Part shown: piece by piece, positions 1 through 9,119 of the stretch
Position numbering within the stretch: the stretch's first letter is position 1
Layout: every line of letters starts with the position of its first letter
Source: Cheiracanthium punctorium
Lineage: Eukaryota > Arthropoda > Arachnida > Araneae > Cheiracanthiidae
Length of the DNA: 64,000 nucleotides
NCBI GenBank assembly: GCA_038373885.1
Contig: JAWZYV010013274.1
Span: forward strand, 434,001-498,000
Direction: 5' to 3'
The notes under the pieces: model-generated
The model's input: the letters and a program-made list of their open reading frames with translations, nothing else
Database searches by the model: none
Told to the model about the DNA's origin: nothing
Translations under genes and position numbers: made by a program

Positions 1-2150
1 AAACGGCAGCCCGACCACAAAGCAAATATCAAATTTGAGCTATGCCATTCGTTTGTACTTCGTTTGTACTGGAATGTACGGAAATATTTTCGTTTGTACC
101 GATACCGATACCGAGATACAGCGCCCCCTTTGTGGTCGGGCTGGGGAAACGGCAGCCCGACCACAACGCAAATTGCAAATTTGAGCTATGCCATTCGTCT
201 GTACTTCGTTTGTACCGGAATGTACCGAAATATTTTCGTTTGTACCGATACCGATATCGAGATACAGCGCCCCCTTTGTGGTCGGGCTGGGGAAACGGCA
301 GCCCGACCACAACGCAAATTGCAAATTTGAGCTATGCCATTCGTTTGTACTTCGTTTGTACCGGAATGTACCGAAATATTTTCGTTTGTACCGATACCGA
401 TACCGAGATACAGCGCCCCCTTCTCGGTCGGGCTGGGGAAACGGCAGCCCGACCACAACGCAAATTGCAAATTTGAGCTATGCCATTCGTTTGTACTTCG
501 TTTGTACCGGAATGTACCGAAATATTTTCGTTTGTACCGATACCGATACCGAGATACAGCGCCCCCTTTGTGGTCGGGCTGGGGAAACGGCAGCCCGACC
601 ACAACGCAAATTGCAAATTTGAGCTATGCCATTCGTTTGTACTTCGTTTGTACCGGAATGTACCGAAATATTTTCGTTTGTACCGATACCGATACCGAGA
701 TACAGCGCCCCCTTTGTGGTCGGGCTGGGGAAACGGCAGCCCGACCACAACGCAAATTGCAAATTTGAGCTATGCCATTCGTTTGTACTTCGTTTGTACC
801 GGAATGTACCGAAATATTTTCGTTTGTACCGATACCGATACCGAGATACAGCGCCCCCTTTGTGGTCGGGCTGGGGAAACGGCAGCCCGACCACAACGCA
901 AATTGCAAATTTGAGCTATGCCATTCGTTTGTACTTCGTTTGTACCGGAATGTACCGAAATATTTTCGTTTGTACCGATACCGATACCGAGATACAGCGC
1001 CCCCTTTGTGGTCGGGCTGGGGAAACGGCAGCCCGACCACAACGCAAATTGCAAATTTGAGCTATGCCATTCGTTTGTACTTCGTTTGTACTGGAATGTA
1101 CCGAAATATTTTCGTTTGTACCGATACCGATACCGAGATACAGCGCCCCCTTTGTGGTCGGGCTGGGGAAACGGCAGCCCGACCACAACGCAAATTGCAA
1201 ATTTGAGCTATGCCATTCGTTCGTACTTCGTTGGTACCGGAATGTACCGAAATATTTTCGTTTGTACCGATACCGATACCGAGATACAGCGCCCCCTTTG
1301 TGGTCGGGCTGGGGAAACGGCAGCCCGACCACAACGCAAATTGCAAATTTGAGCTATGCCATTCGTTTGTACTTCGTTTGTACCGGAATGTACCGAAATA
1401 TTTTCGTTTGTACCGATACCGATATGGAGATACAGTGCCCCCTTTGTGGTCGGGCTGGGGAAACGGCAGCCCGACCACAACGAAAATTGCAAATTTGAGC
1501 TATGCCATTCGTTTGTACCGGAATGTACCGAAATATTTTCGTTTGTACCCTTACCGATACCGAGATACAGCGCGGGCTGGGGAAACGGCAGCCCGACCAC
1601 AACGCAAATTGCAAATTTGAGCTATGCCATTCGTTTGTACTTCGTTTGTACCGGAATGTACCGAAATATTTTCGTTTGTACCGATACCGATATCGAGATA
1701 CAGCGCCCCCTTTGTGGTCGGGCTGGGGAAACGGCAGCCCGACCACAACGCAAATTGCAAATTTGAGCTATGCCATTCGTCTGTACTTCGTTTGTACCGG
1801 AATGTACCGAAATATTTTCGTTTGTACCGATACCGATATCGAAATACAGCGCCCCCTTTGTGGTCGGGCTGGGGAAACGGCAGCCCGACCACAACGCAAA
1901 TTGCAAATTTGAGCTATGCCATTCGTCTGTACTTCGTTTGTACCGGAATGTACCGAAATATTTTCGTTTGTACCGATACCGATATCGAGATACAGCGCCC
2001 CCTTTGTGGTCGGGCTGGGGAAACGGCAGCCCGACCACATTGGCAAATGCAAATTCGAGTTATACCATTCGTTTGTACTTCGCTTGTACCGGAATGTACC
2101 GAAATATTTTCGTTTGTACCGATACCGATACCGAGAGATACAGTGCCCCC
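1..2150. repeat. 146-bp satellite array, 15 visible units
   Basis: Tandem array with an exact 146-bp period. The anchor word CTATGCCATTCG recurs at about 40, 186, 332, 478, 624, 770, 916, 1062, 1208, 1354, 1500, 1622, 1768 and 1914, with a diverged copy near 2060. The window opens inside a unit, so the array continues leftwards. Units between about 330 and 1060 are almost identical. The unit starting near 1500 is only 122 bp because it lost an 11-bp TTCGTTTGTAC copy and 13 bp of the hairpin. Each unit holds a 13-bp perfect hairpin, three TTCGTTTGTAC-like words and a short CCGATA run. Variants such as GATATCGAGATAC recur in the units near 188, 1624, 1770 and 1916, suggesting local gene conversion. 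Because 146 is not a multiple of 3 and the unit has few stops, overlapping 138-144 aa frames open on both strands; these are periodicity artefacts, not genes. Confidence 0.97.
131..165. other. Hairpin inside the 146-bp satellite unit (representative copy)
   Basis: TGTGGTCGGGCTG (131-143) is the exact reverse complement of CAGCCCGACCACA (153-165), around the 9-nt loop GGGAAACGG. The same hairpin recurs every 146 bp to about 2038 and again at about 10351-10382 in inverted orientation. It is broken in the 122-bp unit near 1500-1621. It is the most GC-rich and best conserved part of the unit. Such structure could be selected at DNA or RNA level or could promote amplification; the sequence alone does not say which. 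Confidence 0.9.
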
Positions 2151-2836
2151 CCTTGAAGCCCAAAAACAGAAGGCCGGAAATTTGTCTATTGCACGATACC
2201 CTTTGCGGCCGCTCAAACGTGGCACCAAGCAAAGTACTTTTTAGGAGACTTGCGGACGGACGGCAAAGTGTTCAAGATACGGGCGGCTTCGACGATCCCA
2301 TTGACTCCCACATTGAAATCTGTTTCATGTAATTTTTTTTACTTAAAACTCCGATTTGGATTCTATTTCTGTGCAAACGTTAAGATAAGGTGACCTTACG
2401 TCCCCAATTTTTGGAGACAGTGCCCAATTTCTGTTGTTTTGCAATTTGCCCCCCAAAATGTAAAAAATAACAATTAGGGACAATTTAATAATTACTTTTA
2501 ATTAATACTTTTTTTTATTAGATTACTGTTCAATTTTTCGTTAATTATAAAATGTCCCAAATTTTGTTTCAAATTTGGGGACATGTCCTCAATTTTACGT
2601 TCAAAAATTAGGTCACCATAGTTAAGGTGACCAAACGTTCCCGCTTTCAAAACTTTTCAGCTTGTCCCCAAAATATAAAACAACAATTGGGAACAAAATT
2701 TTAATTGAAACAGTCATATCTTCCCAATTTAGTAAGAAATCAATCGTTTTTCCTTAATTTTATCAATTTTAATTATGTTCTAGCTAGTTCAATAAATAGA
2801 AGCTATTCTGAGAAGAGCATTGAATTTATAAAGGGC
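2030..2836 (+). repeat. Left arm of the fold-back element
   Basis: Starts in the last, diverged satellite unit, which carries the terminal-type variant CCACATTGGCAAATG instead of the array-type CCACAACGCAAATTG. It runs through CTTGAAGCCCAAAAACAG (about 2152) and the empty hAT target site CTCCCACA (2305-2312) to TTGAATTTATAAA (about 2832), where pairing with the right arm stops. This arm lacks both insertions seen in the right arm, so it is the better guide to the ancestral arm. Confidence 0.85.
2386..2620. mobile_element. GGTGACC-ended small element in the left arm
   Basis: Begins TAAGGTGACCTTACGTCCCC at 2386 and ends TTAGGTCACCATA at about 2620, so the ends are inverted. The interior repeats TTGGGGACA/TGTCCCCAA words. 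The counterpart in the right arm is 5057-5669 (including the 382-bp insert). Ends of this general form, AAGGTGACCA plus GTCCCC, resemble those of non-autonomous cut-and-paste elements, but I cannot assign a superfamily because no clean target duplication is visible. Confidence 0.55.
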
Positions 2837-3067
2837 CTCAAACTTCTGTTTCAAAATTGGGGACACATCACTGATTTGTCCCCAATCCTTTGTTTAAATA
2901 TAGTTACCTCATAGATAATGGAATCACTATTCCTATATCTATGAGTTACCTTTAAGGCGACCATGTTTCTAAACAGTAATTTGGGGACAAATGAAGCATT
3001 GTCCTCGAATCTAAACAAAACTTGGGGACGCTAGAAAATATTTTCGAGGACACGACATATTACCATG

Positions 3068-3279
3068 TACACCCTCCAAAAATAGTATTCGAGTAAGGGG
3101 TAAATTTCCTATTTTAGATTTGCGAATAATAATTGAGTTTTTGAAAAACGTAAAACGTGACAGAAATATGGCAAGTCTAATTTATACATAGCCTAATTCA
3201 TATTCTATGATAAATAATTTTTAAAATATGAAACCAACGTAGGAAATTTTTACTCGAACACTTTTTTTTGGAGGGTGTA
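3068..3279. mobile_element. Tc1/mariner-like MITE, CACCCTCC ends
   Basis: The left end TACACCCTCCAAAAA and the right end TTTTTTGGAGGGTGTA are inverted, and the similarity continues inwards through TTCGAGTA and AAATTTCC, about 35 bp per arm. TA dinucleotides flank both ends (3068-3069 and 3278-3279), consistent with the TA target duplication of the Tc1/mariner superfamily. The element is 212 bp and non-coding. Two degraded relatives occur at 3838-3982 and 28656-28835. Superfamily assignment rests only on TA and length. Confidence 0.7.
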
Positions 3280-3837
3280 TAGCAGTATACCCATACTTTA
3301 AATCTTGTATGACTTTGATACTTAAAAATGAACACTAATAGCTATCAATATCAATTGTGTATTCTTATTTCTAATAAATTAATGGAATGTATTTCATTAA
3401 TTTATAAATATTTATTGAAACCAGAAGTATGAAAGGAACATCATGTTGAAATATTGCAATTTATTCAAAATTTAACCCATTCGTGCCTGGATATTTTTGT
3501 GACTTTCTTCGATTTTTGCTAACACCAGCAGTAATTGCTAAATTTCCGATGTCAACTTTTTGAACAAGGGATGATTTCATTTAAAATCATTATGTATAAA
3601 AATTGAAATGTCAACATCCTACTTGGCCATATTAAATTATTTTGTGGAATTGAGGTTCAATACTCGCGAATAAAGGCTAGGAAAAATAAATAACGTTTTC
3701 GACTGATAGCGAAAATGCCATCCCAAAAAAGGGACGCTAGGCATAAATGAGTTAACTCTTGGAATAATATTTGTATTTTTCAGAAGACATTGCTTTTTAC
3801 ATTGGATCATTTTGTTATAATTTTTCATGGAACCTTG

Positions 3838-3982
3838 TACACCCTCTAAAAAAAGTATTCGAGTGCAAGAAAATTTTCGTACATCAATTTCAAGCATGGT
3901 TCTTCATGAAAAGGGATTAATCATTAAGAAAACTGAAATGGGAAATTTGGCTCTTAGTCGGATACTTTATTGAATGTCTGTA
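3838..3982. mobile_element. Degraded copy of the CACCCTCC MITE
   Basis: The left end TACACCCTCTAAAAAAAGTA matches the intact copy at 3068 and continues through TTCGAGT. The right end is eroded (GGAAATTTGGCTC, then GGATACTT, ending CTGTA), and the interior is shorter (145 bp in all). TA flanks are present. Confidence 0.5.
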
Positions 3983-3999
3983 CACGGTACACACACCAT

Positions 4000-4142
4000 G
4001 GGCGTAGCCAGCGAGGGGCAGGGTGGGGCAGCTGCCCTCCCCTAAAATGAGCTATCATAGGGTCTGATTATGAAAAACCGGACATTCTTCGGTTAGACGC
4101 CATGTCCTGACCCCCCTCCTTATGAAAATCCTGGCTACGCCC
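4000..4142. mobile_element. GGGCGTAGCCAG inverted-repeat element
   Basis: GGGCGTAGCCAG at 4000 is mirrored by CTGGCTACGCCC ending at 4142; C-rich and G-rich tracts sit just inside each end. The 143-bp interior is non-coding. Two relatives lie at 6400-6464 and 48990-49163. The family is unnamed here. No clear target duplication is seen. Confidence 0.6.
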
Positions 4143-5070
4143 TTGACACACAATGACAACAAGCGCTTTCACAGTTCGAATTTCATTGTTTCTCTGAGTA
4201 GATGGCGCATTTATTTGATTTATTTTACTTATTTCTTCAGTTTTTTTCTGAAAGAAATAAAGTAAAAGGAAACTTTCAGGGGAAAAAAAGTCCAAATCTT
4301 TAAATTTGGGGACATTTGGGAACAAAGTATTTTTGGGGACAACATGAAAAAAGATCTATATTTGGGGACTGTCCTCGAATTTCGCGGACGTATGGTCACT
4401 TTACCTTAGTATACGCAGGAAAAGTATGCAATATTCACACAACAGATTCTTAAATGTATCAAACATATACGGGGTGACTCATAACTATATGTACAAAATT
4501 TAAGGGGGAGACAGAGCACATCATAAGGAATCAGAATTACATATCAATGCGGGGTCGTAAAGTTGTCTTCATGTAGCTTGTAATAATCACTTTGGTATAA
4601 GTGCTAAAACAATAGCGAAATATCCGACCATTGTACGACAAAGACTAATGTATTTTTCTCAGAAACAAGGTATCTGAAATTCTTAGTTTAAAAATTCTCT
4701 TTCATTTCACGGATGAAATTTTTGGAGATCTGCCTGTTGTTTAAAGAACCCAGGCCTTGGATACCCAGGCCGGGTATTTACCCAGGCCTTGGGTAAATAC
4801 CAATAGGCCTTGGGTAAATACCAATTTCTGTTTCAAAATTGGGGACATTTTATAAATTCAATGCTCTTCTCAGAATAGCTTCTATTTATTGAACTAGAGC
4901 ATTATTAACATTGATAAAATTAAGGAAAAACGATTGATTCCTTACTAAATTGGGAAGATATGACTGTTTTAATTAAAATTTTGTTCCCAATTCTTGTTTT
5001 ATATTTTGGGGACAAGCTGAAAAGTTTTGAAAGCGGGAACGTTTGGTGACCTTAACTAAGGTGACCTAAT

Positions 5071-5452
5071 GGAGGATATCGCCTCCTTGGGTTCGAGGCT
5101 ATAAAAGTCACGTGACGGTGGAAAACAAACAACCATTTCTCCATAGGCTTATGTGCTGGACTCCTGGTAATAAGCGCAAAATCAAAAAAATAATAATTAT
5201 ACCTCTGTATTGTGCTGCCTACGAATGTTTCAATAACTCTCTGGAACCTGTACATGACTGCAAAAAAAGATATCTCTCCAAAGATTCCCATTAAAAAGTG
5301 CTAACATATTAAAACTTATACTGAGACGAGGCTATTTCAGCCACGTGTGGATGGAAAATATACACTTCAGCCAATCAGATTACAGGGCCACTCATCAACA
5401 CAGCCGAAAGGTCACGTGTTGGTGGAAAAATGACGTCATATCGATATCGTCC
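5071..5452. mobile_element. 382-bp insert with GGAGGATATCG/CGATATCGTCC ends
   Basis: Absent from the left arm, whose uninterrupted CCTAATTTTTGA (reading the arm inverted) defines the empty site. The inserted segment starts GGAGGATATCG and ends CGATATCGTCC, giving 11-bp TIRs with one mismatch. Flanks CCTAAT and ATTTTTGA fit a 2-bp AT duplication; a T...A element with no duplication is equally consistent. Inside, a motif of the form CACGTG plus GG(T/A)GGAAAA occurs three times near 5112, 5342 and 5413. No coding capacity. Confidence 0.65.
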
Positions 5453-5752
5453 ATTTTTGAACGTAAATCTGAGGACATGTCCCCAAATTTGAAACAAAAT
5501 TTGGGACATTTTATAATTAATGAAATAATGAACAGTAATCTAATTAAAAAAGTATTAATTAAAAATTGTCCCCAATTGTTTTTTTTTTTTTTTTACATTT
5601 TGGGGGCAAATTGCAAAACAACAGAAACTGGGCACTGTCCCCAAAAATTGGGGACGTATGGTCACCTTATCTTAACGTATGCACAGAAATAGAATCCAAA
5701 TCGGAGTTTTAAGTTAAAAAAAAATTACATGAAACAGATTTCAATGTGGGAG

Positions 5753-6079
5753 TAGTGATGGGCAATCTAGTTCATTTTAGTGAACTAGTTCTGAACGAAC
5801 TAGTTCACGCCATGAACTAGTTCTTCGATATAGTTCATATGAACTATGGAGATTTAATAATGAACTATATGAACTACGTACTTCGTAATGAACTATCTAG
5901 TTCAAAATGAACTATGTAGTTCAAATGAACTATCTACTACAAAATGAACTAAGTAGTTCAATGAACTAGATAGTTCATTTGAACGAACTATAGTTCATTT
6001 AGTTGAACTATTTAATTCTTTAGTTCATTGTAGTGAACTAGTTCAATGAACTAGTTCGTTCATGAACTACCCATCACTA
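5753..6079. mobile_element. hAT-like MITE with 8-bp target duplication
   Basis: Ends are TAGTGATGGG (5753) and CCCATCACTA (ending 6079). The exact 8-bp sequence TGTGGGAG flanks both sides (5745-5752 and 6080-6087). The paired left arm carries the same site once (2305-2312, inverted), so the uninserted state is directly visible. An 8-bp target duplication and short TIRs are hallmarks of hAT transposons. The 327-bp interior is built almost entirely from alternating GTTCA/TGAAC and GAACTA words, so it can fold on itself along its whole length. Non-coding. Confidence 0.85.
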
Positions 6080-6399
6080 TGTGGGAGTCAACGGGATCGC
6101 CCGAAGCCGACGAACACTTTGCCGCAAGTCTCCTAAAAATTACTTCGCTTGGTGCCACGTTTGAGCGGCCGCAAAGGGTATCGTGCAATAGACAAATTTC
6201 CGGCCTTCTGTTTTTGGGCTTCAAGGGGGGCGCTGTATCTCGATATCGGTATTGGTACAAACGAAAATATTTCGGTATATTCCGGTACAAACGAATGGTA
6301 TAACTCGAATTTTCATTTGCCAATGTGGTTGTGTTGGGGAAATGTAGGTCTCAAAACACATGTGTTTCTGGACTATCAATCAAAAGAAATACTCCTTCA

Positions 6400-6464
6400 G
6401 GGGCTGAGTCAGAAATTTCTCATGGGGGGTTATGACCCCCCTAATCCCCCTTGGCTACGCCCCT
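6400..6464. mobile_element. Short relative of the GGCGTAGCC element
   Basis: Begins GGGGCTGAGTCAGAAATTTC and ends TTGGCTACGCCCCT, with the G-run/C-run core CATGGGGGGTTATGACCCCC inside. Only 65 bp, so probably an internally deleted copy. The left half resembles the start of the copy at 48990 (GTAGTCAGAAATTTTTCATG). Confidence 0.5.
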
Positions 6465-6545
6465 GCTCCTAGTGTTGAAACGGTCATTAAGATCATGATA
6501 AATTAGACGAAAGTCAACGGTAAAATCAATCACAGCACAGCTCTA

Positions 6546-6728
6546 GGCAGTGGCGGATTATTGCAATTTTCTCGGGGGGGGGGGCGGTTCGTTTGTCGGT
6601 GGGGGCGATTAGTTAGAAGATTGACATATACGTCCATTTTATGAAAGTAAAATAGGGTCTTTTACATTAATTTCTTTTATATAGGGGGGGCGGTCGCCCC
6701 CTCCGCCCCCCCTTTAATCCGCCCTTGG
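6546..6728. mobile_element. GGCGGATTA inverted-repeat element
   Basis: GGCAGTGGCGGATTA near 6546 is mirrored by TAATCCGCCCTTG near 6715-6727, with long G tracts after the left end and C/G tracts before the right end. About 180 bp, non-coding. It looks like another small non-autonomous DNA element; superfamily not assigned. Confidence 0.5.
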
Positions 6729-7562
6729 TTCTTGGACTGTTGACTTCTGTTTTTGTTCAGAGCTCTGGGAATGGGGGGACCACAACGTGTTTGCCCTTAC
6801 TTAAAAAGCGGTCATTTTAAAAGGGCTGGTGATTTTAAGCGTTTCTAATGACTCTTCAGGGAGCATGATCGGGTTTTTTAGTTGGACATTTTTCGATTTT
6901 TTTTCGATTGTACACTATAGATTCACTTGAGGACCATGACCCCCGAACCTCTGTGAAGGTACGTTTTAATTCCACTCCGGTGGGCCACAAAGGGAAGGTA
7001 GCTTTACAAATCTACTGCGCATAATAAATTTCACTTTTGAAGTCTGCTGTTAATTTAGGTGCTAATGGGAAGAAAAATGGAAAACAAACAATAAAAATAT
7101 AAATTTATACTATATGATTAAATTTAAAATAAATTTACTATTAGCATATTAAAATAATACATTTTTACCCCCTCCTTTTTTTTTAAAGTGTAAATTTGAA
7201 AAGTGTCAAAAATGGGTCTCTAGATCTGTGGCACGTGATGAACGTTTCGATCGTCTGCCATCTTGCTGGTAGTTAATTCGATCGATGGCAACGGCTGCCC
7301 TTTTTTTCAGCATTGGGCAATCTATCCAGCTGTTCTCGCTTTCTTCCATTTTTCAGCAGGTGTCAGTGCTGTTAAAAATAACCGTGACAATATTTTTTAC
7401 GGGAAATGACGTGCTAAAAAGTAAAGGATTCTCGTGGAGCTATGTCACGCGCAACTATTTTTATAGAAATCAAATCTATTCTTCGTGACTGGCGACAATC
7501 AAAACGTCAAGAGTTTGGTGTCCTCACGGCGAGGACACCGCGCGTTAAAGTGTTAAAAGCCG
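6729..7562. other. Unassigned mixed-composition stretch with a hairpin
   Basis: No gene or clear repeat recognised. The stretch 7200-7330 is richer in GC and CpG (GATCGTCTGCCATCTTGC). A perfect 9-bp hairpin occurs at 7517-7539: GGTGTCCTC, loop ACGGC, GAGGACACC. A 67-aa frame starts at 7285 but shows no recognisable domain. Confidence 0.4.
7517..7539. other. Perfect 9-bp hairpin
   Basis: GGTGTCCTC and GAGGACACC pair perfectly around ACGGC. It could be a transposon end, an RNA hairpin or chance; there is no T-tract or other neighbour to decide. Confidence 0.5.
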
Positions 7563-7690
7563 AAGTGACCGAAAAAATGAGAACAGAAATGATTCAGAAT
7601 ACGTGATTTTGCATATATTACATTAAAGAAAGCCAAAGTAAAAGAAAGCCAAAGAAAAGAAAGCCCAAGTAAAAGAAAGCCAAAGTAACC
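7563..7690. repeat. Dispersed repeat copy with internal 16-bp tandem units
   Basis: The first 80 bp (ACAGAAATGATT, GATTTTG, ATTACATTAAAGAA) match 56640-56722 in the same order, so this is a dispersed repeat. Here the terminal word AAAGCCAAAGTAAAAG is tandemly repeated about four times (7626-7688), whereas the second copy has it once. Family unknown. Confidence 0.6.
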
Positions 7691-7899
7691 TGGCCAGTCC
7701 GGGCCTGTAGTGCGTATAACACAATAGATTTATTTTGGAAAACGCTCCCCAGGGCACGGTCCATAGAATATGCGATAATAAAGGATTATAGCATGGGAGT
7801 AAAAAAAAAAAAAAAGAAAAAAAATCAATCATATAGGTCCTTGTTCTTCGAAATTTGTTTTTCATGCGCTAGGCCACGGTGTAGGACCCCCAACATTTT

Positions 7900-8195
7900 T
7901 ATTTATTTGCCAGGAGAGGACAGCTCAAGTCACTGAATGTGTCGCTTAGAGCTACATATACGTCCTTCCTGGAATTTCTCGCCACAATTTGGAACCTCAT
8001 CAGAAGGTGGGGGGACTTCTGAATACTGGCACCCCTCGGAAACTACTAGCGACCGCCAAGAGGATTTTCGGAACCACGGATTTAACGTGCACGTACACCG
8101 CATGTACAAGGTGGTCTTTAGTGGTACACCGGTATTGAACCGCAACCTTCCGGTTACGAGTCCAACGCCTTAACCACAGGGCTACCACGCCCCAT
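7900..8195 (-). mobile_element. tRNA-derived SINE
   Basis: On the minus strand the head, starting near 8193, reads like a tRNA: near-consensus A box TAGCCCTGTGG and perfect B box GGTTCAATACC, with a GTGGTTAAGGCG D-arm-like segment between. An unrelated body of about 200 bp follows, then a short AAATAAATAAAAA tail at about 7897-7910. Flanking sequences on the plus strand, CCCCCAACATTTT (7887-7899) and CCCCCAAAATTTT (8196-8208), match at 12 of 13 positions and fit a target-site duplication. RNA polymerase III would transcribe it leftwards. Founder tRNA not certain. Confidence 0.75.
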
Positions 8196-8208
8196 CCCCC
8201 AAAATTTT

Positions 8209-8835
8209 TGGGGGTCAATCGTTAAAATAGTTTAAGACAAGAGTACTCCATCAATATTTTTATATCCATCAATATCCATCAATATTGATATATCCATAAA
8301 TATTTTTTATTATTTCACGTCACCATCAACAAATAAAAGCCAGAAAGATAAATCACATCGAATGCATTGAGCATAGTCGGCCCCTCAAAATCTTAATAAG
8401 GTCCTACCCTTAACTTCATAGTTTTTCATGAATATTAAATCTCAAGTGTATATTTTGAGTGTCTACATCCCTATCCACCCCCTACCCCAACACCCACGCA
8501 CACACTACTTGAAAGATAATATTGCATTCATTTTCACAGTAACAAAACAAATTTAAAAAAAATTCTGTAATAATAATAATAATAATAACGACAATAACAA
8601 TAATTATAATCTTTTTAATGTATTTTTATTTTTTCTAAAAAACTAGGGCCAAGGCCCCCAGAATCTCTACGCTCGCTTTTCGTATGAGGCATTCGGCCCC
8701 TAGTCAGGCTTATTCGTAAAAAAGACATAATTTCAACAGACAAAACCCGAAAATTGGATCAGATAGAATGTTACTGAGCTACACATTGGTTGGTTCTTGC
8801 ATGTTCATTGGTACATAAAAATTTAAACTTCACAC
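8209..8835. other. AT-rich stretch with short repeats
   Basis: Contains tandem ATATCCATCAATATT-type words at 8250-8310 and an AATAAT microsatellite at about 8566-8590. No gene seen. Confidence 0.5.
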
Positions 8836-8960
8836 TACAGTAGACCCCCCTCCCCCTCATAACACGGAAGATATTTTGTTATGGGAATCCGTGTTGTACG
8901 GGTCCTGAGCTATACTCCACCTGGAGTGCGGACTCCGCTTATAATCGCTGGAAAAATTAT
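8836..8960. mobile_element. Possible single end of a pogo/Tigger-like element
   Basis: CTACAGTAGACCCCC followed by ATAACACGG resembles the start of pogo/Tigger-type elements (CAGTAGA plus C-run plus ATAACNCGG). A second inverted end was not found. A related but complete short element is at 39620-39809. Weak call. Confidence 0.3.
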
Positions 8961-9119
8961 TTGCACTCCTCAGAAACACAATGATATTTATATCATTGTG
9001 ATATTATTTATATCAATAAAAACTATATATTTTTTTTGGCGTAAAATGGGCGTGATTCTAACTCATGTTTGTAAATTTCACGCGATTCTAGATACTTGGA
9101 AACGCTTTGTTGCAAAGGA

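Larger units (their letters stand above)
2622..5055. mobile_element. Middle GGTGACC-ended unit spanning the centre of the palindrome
   Basis: TTAAGGTGACCAAACGTTCC at 2622 is mirrored by GGAACGTTTGGTGACCTTAA ending at 5055, and about 200 bp inside each end also pair. It can be read as an element of about 2.4 kb with long TIRs nested between the two copies of the outer GGTGACC unit. A further inner pair lies at 2953 (TAAGGCGACCATG) and 4391-4408 (inverted ATGGTCACTTTACCTTA). Only frames under 90 aa occur inside. Confidence 0.5.
2030..6349. mobile_element. Large fold-back (palindromic) composite element, minimum extent
   Basis: About 800 bp on the left (2030-2836) reappear in reverse complement on the right (4850-6349) in the same order: satellite-like terminal unit, a 150-bp segment rich in GC that includes GCGGCCGC, the AACTCCGATTTGGATTC segment, then several GTCCCC-rich segments. 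The 2.0 kb centre (2837-4849) has no frame above 86 aa and no recognisable transposase, so the element looks non-autonomous. The right end is set by the word GGGGAAATGTAGGT ending at 6349, which also ends an independent copy at 10518. The left end is hidden by the satellite array. The right arm is longer because two later elements inserted into it (5071-5452 and 5753-6079). Confidence 0.85.
4850..6349 (-). repeat. Right arm of the fold-back element, with two insertions
   Basis: Reverse-complement counterpart of the left arm in three blocks: 4850-5070, 5453-5752 and 6088-6349. The blocks are separated by the 382-bp insert and by the hAT-like MITE. The last block ends in one satellite unit (about 6230-6349) that, like the short unit near 1500, lacks one 11-bp TTCGTTTGTAC copy. 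Small differences from the left arm, such as loss of an 11-bp CGTCCGTC-type segment near 6120, show the arms are diverging independently. Confidence 0.85.

Noticed and set aside
1..2150. CRISPR array
   Set aside because: Units are near-identical along their entire 146 bp with no unique spacers, and the context is eukaryotic repeat DNA.
40..2332. Overlapping 138-206 aa open frames on both strands
   Set aside because: They recur every 146 bp and exist because the repeat is not a multiple of 3 and poor in stop codons; their composition is just the satellite read in successive frames, so they are not genes.
8120..8195. Functional tRNA gene
   Set aside because: A and B boxes are present but the anticodon stem does not pair well, there is no matching acceptor stem, and a SINE body, tail and target duplications follow.
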